A DNA stretch of 64,000 nucleotides from positions 434,001-498,000 of the forward strand of contig NZ_JABBYG020000002.1 in the NCBI RefSeq assembly GCF_012935325.2, written 5' to 3'. Each line of letters starts with the position of its first letter. The first letter of the stretch is position 1. Position numbers and translations under genes: made by a program. The DNA is from Paenibacillus sp. PL91 (GTDB lineage: Bacteria > Bacillota > Bacilli > Paenibacillales > Paenibacillaceae). Under the pieces are notes generated by a model. That model was not told the origin of the DNA and ran no database searches. It saw only the letters and a program-made list of their open reading frames with translations. Shown piece by piece: positions 35,079 through 43,484 of this stretch.

Positions 35079-35272
35079 AGAAAAAAGCACCCCTTCGCGT
35101 AATAATCGTTTTTCAACGAATAAAGCGCGGTTACGAGGTGCTAATTCCGCCTGCTAATCGGTTAGGATCGCGCAGGATTATGTATTTCGCGTGCCGTATA
35201 ATACCGTCTATTAACGTATGCTTATCGTAGGCTTACCGCTAGGCAAAACGTTGATATAACGGGCATTTACGT

Positions 35273-35356
35273 AGGTATGCCGAGGACGGGAATCGAACCC
35301 GTACGGTGGTCACCCACCGCAGGATTTTAAGTCCTGTGCGTCTGCCAGTTCCGCCA
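35273..35356 (-). repeat. att copy B: tRNA-Leu(UAA) lacking the 5' acceptor strand
   Basis: 84 bp identical to 63149-63232; its first 59 bp also match copy A. It holds 79 of 86 tRNA bases and lacks the first seven, so the acceptor stem cannot form. Junction between elements 1 and 2. Left of 35273 the sequence is element 1 and right of 35356 is element 2. Confidence 0.92.
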
Positions 35357-35374
35357 AAAGCTTGATAATACTGG

Positions 35375-35391
35375 TTTTTTCAACACTTGCC
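35375..35391 (+). repeat. Left arm of a 16-bp terminal inverted repeat of element 2
   Basis: TTTTTTCAACACTTGCC, 18 bp inside copy B. The reverse complement of its last 16 bases is at 63012-63027. Candidate integrase arm-binding site. Confidence 0.65.
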
Positions 35392-35586
35392 TTCTCTAGC
35401 TACACAGAACCCGTAACAGCATTTTAATAAATGTTTAGGTCTAAAATCCCTCAATCCTGTGTACTGGTTCAAAGATACTCTATTATCCATTCCCTGTCAA
35501 TCTCAACCAATACCCTACCTTCTTTCAATTGAAATTGTTTCAAGCCTAATTAATTCACATGTATAAATCGATTGTGTAACTCTAAA

Positions 35587-35919
35587 TCATACATCCTCAA
35601 CCTTAACTCCTTCAATATCCCTAATAAGGAGCCACTCACCATCAATCATGAACCGACCTTTCAACTGGTCTACCCTATTCACAACGCCAACCACAGTAAG
35701 CATCTCAGTTATATGGAACATCCGAACACTTATTTCCACACGATGTTGCATCGACTCAGCAACCATCCTTGAAATGTCTTCCCACTCTTGTTCGTCAAGA
35801 TCAATCCGCTGTCTTTTCTTCATTTCTCGATCATATTCATTTAATGCCACCTTATGTTCAGGAAGCATCATCCTAGATGATTCCCACATCCCATTACCTT
35901 CAAGTTTTTTCCTCATCAT
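35587..35919 (-). CDS. YolD-like family protein
   Basis: 110 residues. LEGNGMWESSRMMLPEHKVA at the start is the YolD signature, followed by VRMFHITEMLTVVGVVNRVD. YolD-like proteins are commonly paired with a UvrX/DinB polymerase on mobile elements; no polymerase is present here. Start chosen at ATG 35919 with AAGGA seven bases upstream. Confidence 0.8.
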   Translation of the reverse strand: MMRKKLEGNGMWESSRMMLPEHKVALNEYDREMKKRQRIDLDEQEWEDISRMVAESMQHRVEISVRMFHITEMLTVVGVVNRVDQLKGRFMIDGEWLLIRDIEGVKVEDV

Positions 35920-36182
35920 TTCACCGTCCTTTTCATAGGTGCTATCATTATATACGAACAAATGTTCTCTTAGCAATCTTAACTCATACTACGTAACGAA
36001 TAAGTCAGTTGTGATCTTTCAATCAATAAAAAGAAAGAGCCTAATAAGATTCCACCCCCATTAGACCCTTTACTTCATCCAGTTTAATACCTCAAACATC
36101 TTCTCGGAAAAATTGAACTGACGCTCTACGTGACATTGTCTGTATCACACTCATACGAGTCACCTAAGCATGTTACAAGCGC

Positions 36183-36371
36183 CTATGCACCTCTAAGCAT
36201 TACGTTACAACGCAAGTAATATAATCCACCAACGACTTCAACAGCATCATCATCGTAATCAGCGACCACGCACACCTCTTCGAACTCACCGCCTACCCAT
36301 ACCTCAATCTTCTGTTGAAAGTAGATGCAGTTTTGCAGATCAGCATCAGTTCGTATCTCGTTGTCCTTCAT
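36183..36371 (-). CDS. Small hypothetical protein
   Basis: 62 residues, acidic (MKDNEIRTDADLQNCIYFQQ), with a V-rich YDDDAVEVVGGLYYLRC. Weak RBS. Not recognised. The 395 bp to its right (36372-36766) contain only a hairpin. Confidence 0.45.
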   Translation of the reverse strand: MKDNEIRTDADLQNCIYFQQKIEVWVGGEFEEVCVVADYDDDAVEVVGGLYYLRCNVMLRGA

Positions 36372-36402
36372 TCCAGCTTCAATCCCTCTCCTGAAGCAAA
36401 AA

Positions 36403-36457
36403 AAGCACCGCTAAATCAAGGACAGTTTTGTCCTTAAGATAGCAGTGCTTCTGCTTG
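36403..36457 (-). terminator. Minus-strand terminator-like hairpin
   Basis: On the minus strand AGCACTGCTATCTTAAGGACA pairs with TGTCCTTGATTTAGCGGTGCT (inner AAGGACA/TGTCCTT and outer AGCAC/GTGCT arms), followed by seven T residues. No minus-strand gene lies directly upstream, so the transcript it ends is unknown. Confidence 0.55.
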
Positions 36458-36766
36458 TGGTTTATTTAACTAACAATAATTTACACAAAATCCACTGAGT
36501 TTTCAAGACACTATTTTTTCATTCATACATATTAATCATTCAGGCGTTAAATAAAATAAATAATTATAAATCAATTCATATATTAAAGTCAAATATTTTC
36601 TTGAGTTTTCTGATGTAGCAGTTTATCATTCGATATATACCCTCACATAAGGCAAACGATACAAAAATCCTATTATTACTTATTCCATAGAAAGGAGCCT
36701 TAACCAGGATGTTGCTGGTATCGTTAAATGGTAACTAATCTATCGTTTAATTTGGAGGTGAACAAT

Positions 36767-37327
36767 ATTAGATCAAATACAACCCATCTCGTTGAATTAC
36801 CGTTCCCCATGCATCCAATGTCCAATAAACGACGTGCTAGGATGAACTTAATTCGCTGCAACCCTGAAATCATTTCAGTGTATAGCGACTCATCCTCCAT
36901 CGTAAATAGCAATGTTGTTGGACTAGCTGGATGCTTTTCTGGGAATGGAAACTCCTATGTAGCAGCGGATAAACAATATCTAGCTTATGGGAACGAGACA
37001 TTCTATGGTGAATTACTTGCTGTGTCCCTTTGTTTAGGTATATTACCCATAATGCTTAGTGATTATCGAAGTCTTCTTCTTCGACCAAGTAGAGTCACTT
37101 TGTACACTGATATGGAGTTAATTGGTAGGGTGCAAGATGGAACTATAGTATTTAAGAAATCGCATTATGATGATGCTGCATCAGACCTTCGAAGATTGCT
37201 CGCTGAAGTGCGAAGTGATTTCCCATTCGTGGAGATCAACGTCGAATATCTGAGTAGAAGTCTCAGGCAAGGTAACTCCTACTACAAAGCCGCTCATAAA
37301 GCTGCTAGAAGGGTTATTGGAAAGTAG
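36767..37327 (+). CDS. RNase H-like protein of element 2; start possibly ATT
   Basis: 186 residues. Asp in SVYSDSSS, Glu in FYGELLAVSL, Asp in LYTDMELIG and a final YYKAAHKAARR, where the fourth RNase H acidic residue is replaced. Homologous to the protein at 16757-17278 throughout. GGAGG lies eight bases before an ATT at 36767. The open frame continues upstream to ATG 36728 but without an RBS. Lies at the left end of the element. Confidence 0.65.
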   Translation: MRSNTTHLVELPFPMHPMSNKRRARMNLIRCNPEIISVYSDSSSIVNSNVVGLAGCFSGNGNSYVAADKQYLAYGNETFYGELLAVSLCLGILPIMLSDYRSLLLRPSRVTLYTDMELIGRVQDGTIVFKKSHYDDAASDLRRLLAEVRSDFPFVEINVEYLSRSLRQGNSYYKAAHKAARRVIGK

Positions 37328-37358
37328 TCAATCACACAACTATTACGGAGGTGATGAA

Positions 37359-37607
37359 ATGCCGAGTCCTTGGTTCCTTTACGGATGCCTTATCGGGGCT
37401 ATTGTTTACACAGTCTACTTGCTATTAAAGCGCAGATATGAGCGCCGAAAACGCCATGAAGCAGAGGTTAAGCTTTTCATGAAGTCACTGATGACACCTC
37501 AATCTGAAGAAAGCAAAGTCAGGGGCAAGCAAGCTATAGAATTTCTTAAAAAAGTAAGAGAGTCAAGTAAAGCTAATAGAGATGATACTAATGAGAGGGA
37601 GGAATGA
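37359..37607 (+). CDS. Small membrane-anchored charged protein
   Basis: 82 residues from ATG 37359, seven bases after GGAGG. Hydrophobic LYGCLIGAIVYTVYLLL then a long charged helix (KRRYERRKRHEAEVKLF). Inner-face anchor; function unknown. First of a run of four short rightward genes. Confidence 0.6.
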   Translation: MPSPWFLYGCLIGAIVYTVYLLLKRRYERRKRHEAEVKLFMKSLMTPQSEESKVRGKQAIEFLKKVRESSKANRDDTNEREE

Positions 37608-37613
37608 ACATAA

Positions 37614-37808
37614 ATGTCCGACGAACCGCACAACAAAGAAGAACGTAACACTGCTTTCAAGGAATTTATTGAAGACAACAAAAACGCAGTACGATCACAC
37701 TCAGATTCACAGCCTAAGTCAATCAAACCAGACGACGAATGGGCTGAAGAACACGGGTGGACTGAGATGCATGAAGGATTGCAATCGAAGTTGAAGAAAG
37801 ATGATTAA
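37614..37808 (+). CDS. Small polar protein
   Basis: 64 residues, highly charged (MSDEPHNKEERNTAFKEFIE), GGGAGG eleven bases before the ATG. Six bp after the previous stop. Function unknown. Confidence 0.5.
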   Translation: MSDEPHNKEERNTAFKEFIEDNKNAVRSHSDSQPKSIKPDDEWAEEHGWTEMHEGLQSKLKKDD

Positions 37809-37845
37809 CAAACTAAGAACATACAGAAGCAAGGAGGATATGTAT

Positions 37846-37971
37846 TTGCCTTCTGATCCCCTAAGTTTGATGGACTCTGACACACTTCCTCCCATCTATT
37901 TCTTCTTACTGGGAATGGGTGTTGCGCTTATTGCCATGCTTTTGTATTACCTGTTTAAACGAAACAAATAA
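37846..37971 (+). CDS. 41-residue single-pass membrane protein (TTG start)
   Basis: AAGGAGG stands nine bases before TTG 37846. The product has a polar head, a hydrophobic IYFFLLGMGVALIAMLLYYL and a basic tail FKRNK. Function unknown. Confidence 0.5.
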   Translation: MPSDPLSLMDSDTLPPIYFFLLGMGVALIAMLLYYLFKRNK

Positions 37972-37989
37972 CCCGATGGAGGTGTGGGC

Positions 37990-38493
37990 ATGCCCCCCCA
38001 TAGTAATGACAGTGACTGGATAGACGAGTACGACTGGCATATAAAGCGCAGAGAAACAAATGGTTATAAGCGTATAAAATTCGATGCGATTACGATCCAA
38101 AGTGACTACTGGGAGTTGTGGGACATTAATACTGAATGTAGACGAAAAAGGAGCATTGAACCACTCAATAAACTAAATCTGAAAATCCCAGCTTTTCACT
38201 TCTCTACAACTGAACACAGATTAAGGAATTACGTTGATATATTCCAAGGGTACATCATTTATTGCATATTTGATGGTACAATTTTACTTTATGTTGGAAA
38301 AACTGGCGATATACGAACAAGGATATTGTATCATCCTTTAATGGATCGTCCTCTGTATATTGATCTTTTTGCTGAAAACATCACAGTAGAAGGCTTTTTT
38401 GTAAACACAGATGCTGACCTTCACACTTATGAATTATTCTCCATCAACACGCTTAAGCCTTTGCATAACATACATCGTGTATATACTTATTGA
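37990..38493 (+). CDS. GIY-YIG-type endonuclease
   Basis: 167 residues. GYIIY and, nine residues later, YVGKT replace the classical GIY...YIG pair. They are followed by an Arg-rich DIRTRILYH and the catalytic Glu in TYELFSINTLKPLHN. This layout fits the GIY-YIG catalytic core (strand, strand, Arg helix, Glu helix). The N-terminal 75 residues are a separate domain. GGAGG lies seven bases before ATG 37990. Role on the element (homing, defence or repair) is open. Confidence 0.75.
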   Translation: MPPHSNDSDWIDEYDWHIKRRETNGYKRIKFDAITIQSDYWELWDINTECRRKRSIEPLNKLNLKIPAFHFSTTEHRLRNYVDIFQGYIIYCIFDGTILLYVGKTGDIRTRILYHPLMDRPLYIDLFAENITVEGFFVNTDADLHTYELFSINTLKPLHNIHRVYTY

Positions 38494-39033
38494 TGTTATG
38501 TTAGCACAGCCCACGATTCGTCGTGGCTGCTGCTCTGAACAAGCGTGATATAAAATAAATCCTCGTCGAGCAGCTGTAGTGCACACCCACTATCGGAAAT
38601 CCTCATAAGTTCTTTGACTAGTAACTATCCCCCCCCTACCATAGCGCAAATTCTCCTAACAAAAAGCCTTCACATGGAAGGACCTGTAGCTGATTTACGT
38701 TTGGCTAACTCCCTGTATAAAGTTGGCTTTGATGCACCTGTAAGTTCTGTTATCTCTTTCAACATGTACTGCATACTCTCATGCATCTTGATTGCTTCCT
38801 GCACTTTTGTTTTCAGGTGTGTTAATGTCTATCCTGTTGTTACCTGTTGCTTTGGCAATACACTGACAGCACGATACATAAAAATACATGCGTTTGCACT
38901 ATTATTCAACCGTTAGATGGTACAATTTTGCCTACATACGTCTATGTCGCAAAAGACCAATTTTGCGACACGATATTTATCCTATTTTTATCCTGATAAA
39001 TCGCAAAAGAATGGATAATTATGCAATGCTGAA
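38494..39033. other. 540-bp gene-free stretch
   Basis: No ORF with an RBS or recognisable product. It contains a CCACGATTCGTCGTGG hairpin (38509-38524) and AT-rich sequence. May hold decayed coding sequence or regulatory DNA for the SEC-C gene to the right. Confidence 0.4.
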
Positions 39034-40416
39034 TCATTTCAAGCAACAACGTTTATACTTCAATCCGCTACCACAAAAGCAAGGTTCATTCCTACCTTTT
39101 TTTCTAGTAGTTACTGATACGTTTTCTTTAGGGACATTTCTGAAATCGGAGATAAGCCCTGCTAGATATTCTCTTTTTCGATTTTCCGTATCTTCTAATT
39201 GATTCTTCTCTATGAGTATAGCATTCCTTTGCATTCTTGCTGATACTTCTGCTACCTTTTTCAAATGTGAAAGGAATCCATTTTTATCAAATACATTATC
39301 TGTTGAGTGTTCACTTGCAATCCTTTCTAAATTAATAGTTGTAAAGTTAGCAGAATCTATTTCTATTCTTTCACCTAGATGATCCGATACACCTTTCATC
39401 ACATCCAATACGTCTTTATGGTATTCCATAGGAACGCAACTTAAACCTGCCACTGCTAGCCCAGAACCCCAATCTACCCAATCAGTAGCCTTATACTCTG
39501 AAACAATTGATGAAGATGCATCAAATAGTTCTGCACCAAAACCATGTATTAGTTCCATTGGAACTTTACGACCACATGGATTCTGAACGAAAGCCACAGG
39601 AACTTGTCTAGTTATCATCTGGAATGCATGAGACACATCATTTAGAAACTCTTTGCCTTGGATTGATCGTCTGAACTGATGTAAATGCCTGATAATAAAT
39701 ACTCCATCTATTAGTTCAAAACGAGGTTTGCCCTCTACAAACGTATTTTCAGTAAACAGCCCATTCGCTGGGTTTAGTAATGCTGCCATAACCTCATTAG
39801 CATGATCATCCCATACTATAAAGAGAAAACGAAAATCATCTTGATAACTTTCCGACTTCGTATACTCTTTGTATTTGCCCTCTGCGCTTACCAAAAAATC
39901 TTTGACTGTCAATACTTTCGACTTCAGTGGATTTTCCTGCGACAAAAGTTCCCTCTCCTGCAAATGGGAAGTCAATTGATACCTAGATTTGCGATCTTGC
40001 ATATAAGTCATTATATCTGCTGCTTTTACTTCCGCTGCGTAATTGTGACCAAATGCCTTTGATCTAAACTCTGGGTTCTTTCCATTTCTTATTGATTGTG
40101 GTTCTGACACAATGTACTTATGTCCGTTTTGTTCATCAGCTATTTGTACTGCTTGGGCAAAGACCAAAACCTCAGCTAAGTTCGAGTAAATTTGTGACCA
40201 AGATTCAGTTTCTCCGATCCTATTGATCATTTTCATCGAGTAGTCTGGCACAACTTTTTCGATAATAGCAAGTGTGTCACAAAGCATGCTTACGAATGGA
40301 TTTATTGGTGGAAGAAATTTATTTTCTACCCGATGGTAGTCATGCACTTGAAATTTAAGTGGGTGAGATTGGGGTATTCTATCCCTCAATAGCTTAAAAA
40401 TCTGATTTGAGTTCAT
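39034..40416 (-). CDS. Large SEC-C-motif protein, putative nuclease
   Basis: 460 residues. The C-terminal GRNEPCFCGSGLKYKRCC is the SEC-C zinc motif that also ends SecA. The N-terminal half contains YIVSEPQSIRNGKNPEFRSK, then NYAAEVKAADIMTYM. This has the acid-spacer-ExK pattern of a PD-(D/E)xK nuclease, though the match is weak. The protein is soluble. In defence-rich islands SEC-C proteins of this size often serve nucleic-acid processing or restriction; that is inference. Confidence 0.6.
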   Translation of the reverse strand: MNSNQIFKLLRDRIPQSHPLKFQVHDYHRVENKFLPPINPFVSMLCDTLAIIEKVVPDYSMKMINRIGETESWSQIYSNLAEVLVFAQAVQIADEQNGHKYIVSEPQSIRNGKNPEFRSKAFGHNYAAEVKAADIMTYMQDRKSRYQLTSHLQERELLSQENPLKSKVLTVKDFLVSAEGKYKEYTKSESYQDDFRFLFIVWDDHANEVMAALLNPANGLFTENTFVEGKPRFELIDGVFIIRHLHQFRRSIQGKEFLNDVSHAFQMITRQVPVAFVQNPCGRKVPMELIHGFGAELFDASSSIVSEYKATDWVDWGSGLAVAGLSCVPMEYHKDVLDVMKGVSDHLGERIEIDSANFTTINLERIASEHSTDNVFDKNGFLSHLKKVAEVSARMQRNAILIEKNQLEDTENRKREYLAGLISDFRNVPKENVSVTTRKKGRNEPCFCGSGLKYKRCCLK

Positions 40417-40440
40417 AGTTGTTATCTCCCTTACACTGGA

Positions 40441-40623
40441 TTATTGTACTGACACAAGATACAGTTGATTAAGGAACCCTCCACGTTCATCATGCTTTTT
40501 CTGTCGAATACGTTCCAGTTCCTCTAGCACAACGCCTTTACAACGAAAGTAGCTATAGACTACTTCAAGCAAATAATCCAGACTCATTTTCGCACAATGG
40601 ATTGCATCGACATTCTTCATCAT
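40441..40623 (-). CDS. Small ORF before the SEC-C gene
   Basis: 60 residues (MKNVDAIHCAKMSLDYLLEV). Ends 24 bp before the SEC-C start, same strand. No good RBS; could be a leader or a chance ORF. Confidence 0.35.
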   Translation of the reverse strand: MMKNVDAIHCAKMSLDYLLEVVYSYFRCKGVVLEELERIRQKKHDERGGFLNQLYLVSVQ

Positions 40624-40802
40624 TCAGGTCATCTGAGAGCATGTTACGCTGTCATAATACCAAGCATATACGTTAGCACCTATCTCTGATGCTTAATCTA
40701 TAATTTTAATCGATCTGTACCTTATCAATTGGTCTTGCATTACATAGATAGATCATACTAAATTCAAGCCTTCATGTCATATATATGTCCCACAGACAAA
40801 CA

Positions 40803-40840
40803 AAAAAAGAGCATTCAGTGTGAAGTACTCTTAATAGGTA
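40803..40840 (-). terminator. Terminator of the lipoprotein gene
   Basis: On the minus strand AAGAGTACTTCA pairs imperfectly with TGAATGCTCTT, then seven T residues. Confidence 0.7.
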
Positions 40841-40855
40841 TTGGTTATTCGATAT

Positions 40856-41380
40856 CTATTCAAACAGCTGGAAAGTATAATTCTTTATTCCCTCTGGAAA
40901 CTTGGTCATCATCTCAAACTTCTTAGTCTCGTTTGGCTCAATCCCTAGTGAATCAATGGCGTATGTCCAATCAGTATCAATTACATTATCATTCCCATCC
41001 TTATATATAGCCTTAACCTTTATATAAGAATAGGATATGTCTCCATTGTTCTTTACTGATCCTGTTGCACGAATGTAGTCTCCATCTCGACTCACTTCTA
41101 TATCAGTGATTTCAAGCATAGGAACTGCATCTTCATTTGTTTCGTCCAGAAGTTCAGTGAAGAAATCCATATCCTCTGACTTTATAACAAGATCACCATC
41201 CAAAACACTCATTGCTTCTTCTGACTTACCCTGCTTATGTAGTTCTTTAGCTTTTTCCATTTGTTCATTGTATTCGCTATCAGAGATTGAATTATCTCTC
41301 TCTACATTGTTTGAACATCCAGATAATATGGAGATAGATAAAGCAATGAGAATTAATATTGTATTACGCAATTCAAACAC
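40856..41380 (-). CDS. Lipoprotein with FxLYD-like domain
   Basis: 174 residues from GTG 41380. Signal sequence with lipobox LSGC (about residue 22). A helical segment SEYNEQMEKAKELHKQGKSE follows, then a beta domain (ITDIEVSRDGDYIRATGSVK; SYSYIKVKAIYKD) of the FxLYD type. Anchored on the outer face of the membrane. TTG 41371 is an alternative start. Confidence 0.7.
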   Translation of the reverse strand: MFELRNTILILIALSISILSGCSNNVERDNSISDSEYNEQMEKAKELHKQGKSEEAMSVLDGDLVIKSEDMDFFTELLDETNEDAVPMLEITDIEVSRDGDYIRATGSVKNNGDISYSYIKVKAIYKDGNDNVIDTDWTYAIDSLGIEPNETKKFEMMTKFPEGIKNYTFQLFE

Positions 41381-41391
41381 CACTCCATCCT

Positions 41392-41790
41392 CTATGAAGT
41401 TCCTGCTTCCCATTTATGCCCACAACTCATACAGCCAACCATTAGCTTCTTACTCCCAATAAGTCCTCCTAGCAATCCAACTCCACCTAGCAAAGCACCT
41501 CCAACAGCAGACTTGCCAAGGCTAAAGCCTTTGTCTCCTGCGGACAATTGAGTGGATTTACATTTTGGACATCGCAATATCTCGTTTGAATTATCCGTAT
41601 CTTGAAATAACTGTTTGTTTGCTGGCTTCTTAATGATGTTTGAAGACTCTCCACAGGAGCACATAATAACTGCATTGGACTTATAGCCAATGTCATTCGA
41701 TTGACAGCTAATCTTAAGAACCTTATTCTCCTTAGAGCATCTTTCACAGCTAATATAATAATATCTTCCTGATTCATGTAATAACTTCAT
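41392..41790 (-). CDS. Zinc-ribbon protein with Gly-rich membrane segment
   Basis: 132 residues. Cys pairs: CERC, then CSC, and RCPKC with a late CMSCGHKW, enclosing a Gly-rich hydrophobic GGALLGGVGLLGGLIG. This arrangement (two ribbon halves around a membrane-prone loop) recurs in small firmicute proteins of unknown role. Shares the leader GGTGATGTTTGGTATG with the next gene upstream. Confidence 0.6.
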   Translation of the reverse strand: MKLLHESGRYYYISCERCSKENKVLKISCQSNDIGYKSNAVIMCSCGESSNIIKKPANKQLFQDTDNSNEILRCPKCKSTQLSAGDKGFSLGKSAVGGALLGGVGLLGGLIGSKKLMVGCMSCGHKWEAGTS

Positions 41791-41804
41791 ACCAAACATC
41801 ACCC

Positions 41805-41990
41805 CTAGAACCCTAGAAATTTGAATAACAATCCAATAAGAACAAAGCCACAGACTACAACTGCAAAGATAGCAGCTAGATTAGTACCTTGTGGCAATGT
41901 TACAGACCAAGGGGCTTTCTCTGAAGATGTGTTTTCAGTAGTAGAAATGTTTGAAGGCAATTCACTTGCACACTTGCTGCAAAATGACAT
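41805..41990 (-). CDS. Zinc-ribbon membrane protein
   Basis: 61 residues from ATG 41990 with GGAGG eight bases upstream. MSFCSKCASELP is half a zinc ribbon; the C-terminal LAAIFAVVVCGFVLIGLLFK is a membrane helix. Operonic with the previous entry. Confidence 0.6.
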   Translation of the reverse strand: MSFCSKCASELPSNISTTENTSSEKAPWSVTLPQGTNLAAIFAVVVCGFVLIGLLFKFLGF

Positions 41991-42044
41991 ACCAAACACC
42001 TCCCCCTATATGGTTATGCTTACATCATACAATATTATACAAAT

Positions 42045-42300
42045 ATGAGGAAGGAAACTTCCTTCTGATAAGCTTTTTCTACTATAACAACAGGTTCTTT
42101 CACAGGCTCTTGAACTACAGCTTGTTCAGGCATATGACAAGTTCTGCTCAGGCTATCTGCTTTTTGTTCAACATCCGTCTTAGTGCCCTCACAGTAGCGC
42201 TAACAGCTTTCTCATACTCTGCACTGCACACTGATTCAATTCTCGATCTAAACCACTTCACTGGCTTCACTGAGCATGATAAGCCCTAAACCTCCCCCTC
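42045..42300 (-). pseudogene. Frameshifted coding remnant
   Basis: Two minus-strand frames carry protein-like sequence interrupted by stops. One reads RSRIESVCSAEYEKAVSATV, then RALRRMLNKKQIA and a stop. The other reads EQKADSLSRTCHMPEQAVVQ, then EPVKEPVVIVEKAYQK. GGGGGAGG precedes the first. The parent family is not identifiable. Confidence 0.4.
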
Positions 42301-42310
42301 TAATAAAGTG

Positions 42311-42835
42311 TCATTTATCAGGTTTAGCAAATAATAACTTAGCAATATCCTGAGCAATGCCAACTTGGTTAGTTGTATAAGCTGATACTTCGGCGTATAA
42401 ATTTGTAGCGATAGTCGATATACCTTGACTCATTGATGGGTCGACATTATATTTGTAGCGTTCTGTAAAAACTTTAATACGCCTGATCCTTGATTCTTTT
42501 TGATTTGATGGAATTTTCATCTTTGATATAAATGAGAGCCAATCTTTTGCATTCTTATCCCTATTACATGAATTACACGAAGGAACAACATTGCCCCATG
42601 AATGCAATCCTCCACTTTTTTTATTCATAGGTATTAAATGATCCTTATCAAATAAAACTGCCGTAATTTTTTTCCTACAGTAGCAACACTTATATTTAAA
42701 AAAACCTAATATCACGTGTATGTCAGTGTCATTACTATGATCAAAAGGATTGAATCCTCTATATTGGTCATACTCTCTGCCTAATCTGTAAAACAACTCC
42801 CTTACCGCTTGGTTAGCTGCTCTCGATGCTGACAT
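42311..42835 (-). CDS. HNH endonuclease
   Basis: 174 residues. CCYCRKK, then DKDHLIPMNKKSGG with the HNH histidine, then WGNVVPSCNSCNRDKNAKDW. This is a complete zinc-bound HNH core with four Cys. It is followed 61 bp away, in reading order on the other side, by the DUF6979 gene upstream on the same strand. Such pairs are frequent in defence islands, but a joint function is not established. Confidence 0.8.
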   Translation of the reverse strand: MSASRAANQAVRELFYRLGREYDQYRGFNPFDHSNDTDIHVILGFFKYKCCYCRKKITAVLFDKDHLIPMNKKSGGLHSWGNVVPSCNSCNRDKNAKDWLSFISKMKIPSNQKESRIRRIKVFTERYKYNVDPSMSQGISTIATNLYAEVSAYTTNQVGIAQDIAKLLFAKPDK

Positions 42836-42896
42836 CTAATCCCCCCTAACACCAACTTTAAATCGCATTGTCCATTAAGTCATCTCTAAGTTATCT

Positions 42897-43292
42897 CTAC
42901 CTAATAATGAAGTTATTATTCCAGAGAGACAAAACAACATCCATCTGTGAGTTATGGGACATCTCCACTCCATTCATAACCTCTCTCCACAGTTCAAGCT
43001 TATCTCCTGCCAACTCAGGCTTGTCTCTCAAAATCTGCACAGCTTGGATTGCATAATTCTTGTTCTTCTGTGACCCACTTCTCTCAGCATATATTCCTTG
43101 TACGACACCCTGCACCAAACCATCTTCGCACAAACCAAGAAAAGCATTCTTTGGGCAACCCTTTTTCTGTGCTGCTGTGCCTACTCCAAAAGTTTCGTTA
43201 GCAACTTCATTCCAAGCATACAAGGGTGTCCAACCTTCGTTTACCTGAAGTTGTTGAACAGCCTTTACAGCAGTTTGTCCATATTTATTCAA
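42897..43292 (-). CDS. DUF6979-like protein
   Basis: 131 residues. KYGQTAVKAVQQLQ, then AQKKGCPKNAFLGLCEDGLV, then NYAIQAVQILRDKPEL, and SHNSQMDVVLSLW at the end. This matches my recollection of DUF6979. Function unknown; lies directly upstream of the HNH gene on the same strand. Confidence 0.65.
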   Translation of the reverse strand: MNKYGQTAVKAVQQLQVNEGWTPLYAWNEVANETFGVGTAAQKKGCPKNAFLGLCEDGLVQGVVQGIYAERSGSQKNKNYAIQAVQILRDKPELAGDKLELWREVMNGVEMSHNSQMDVVLSLWNNNFIIR

Positions 43293-43484
43293 TAGATGAC
43301 CTCTCCCCTATTTGTCCTCACTTGGTATCCCTCAACTATCTTTGACGCTTTCATAGAATATACGATTGCCATTTCCCAATAATACAACGAATTCCTTCTT
43401 TTACCTTAGCAATAATTGTATTAAAATAAATTCTAGTATGCAACAACTGAATCTTAAGTCACAAACAACTAGGAGAAAATACAT

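Larger units (their letters stand above)
17711..35331. mobile_element. Integrative element 1 (about 17.5 kb, FtsK/Replic_Relax plus tail-like module)
   Basis: Bounded by 59 bp of identical tRNA-Leu sequence (17711-17769 and 35273-35331). A tyrosine integrase gene lies just inside the right end. Base and codon usage differ from the chromosome on the left (many CG and TACG steps). Rightward genes encode a repressor, an FtsK-like motor and a Replic_Relax protein. The leftward operon carries regulators, a Rep-like protein and tail-like genes. No relaxase, VirB4, capsid, portal or terminase is seen. Confidence 0.85.

Noticed and set aside
35278..35356. tRNA-Leu copy B as a functional tRNA
   Set aside because: The seven-base 5' acceptor strand is missing, so the acceptor stem cannot form.
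38614..39202. Plus-strand ORFs in the gap before and over the SEC-C gene
   Set aside because: Cys/Phe/Leu-rich frames without RBS; the second is a shadow of the SEC-C gene.
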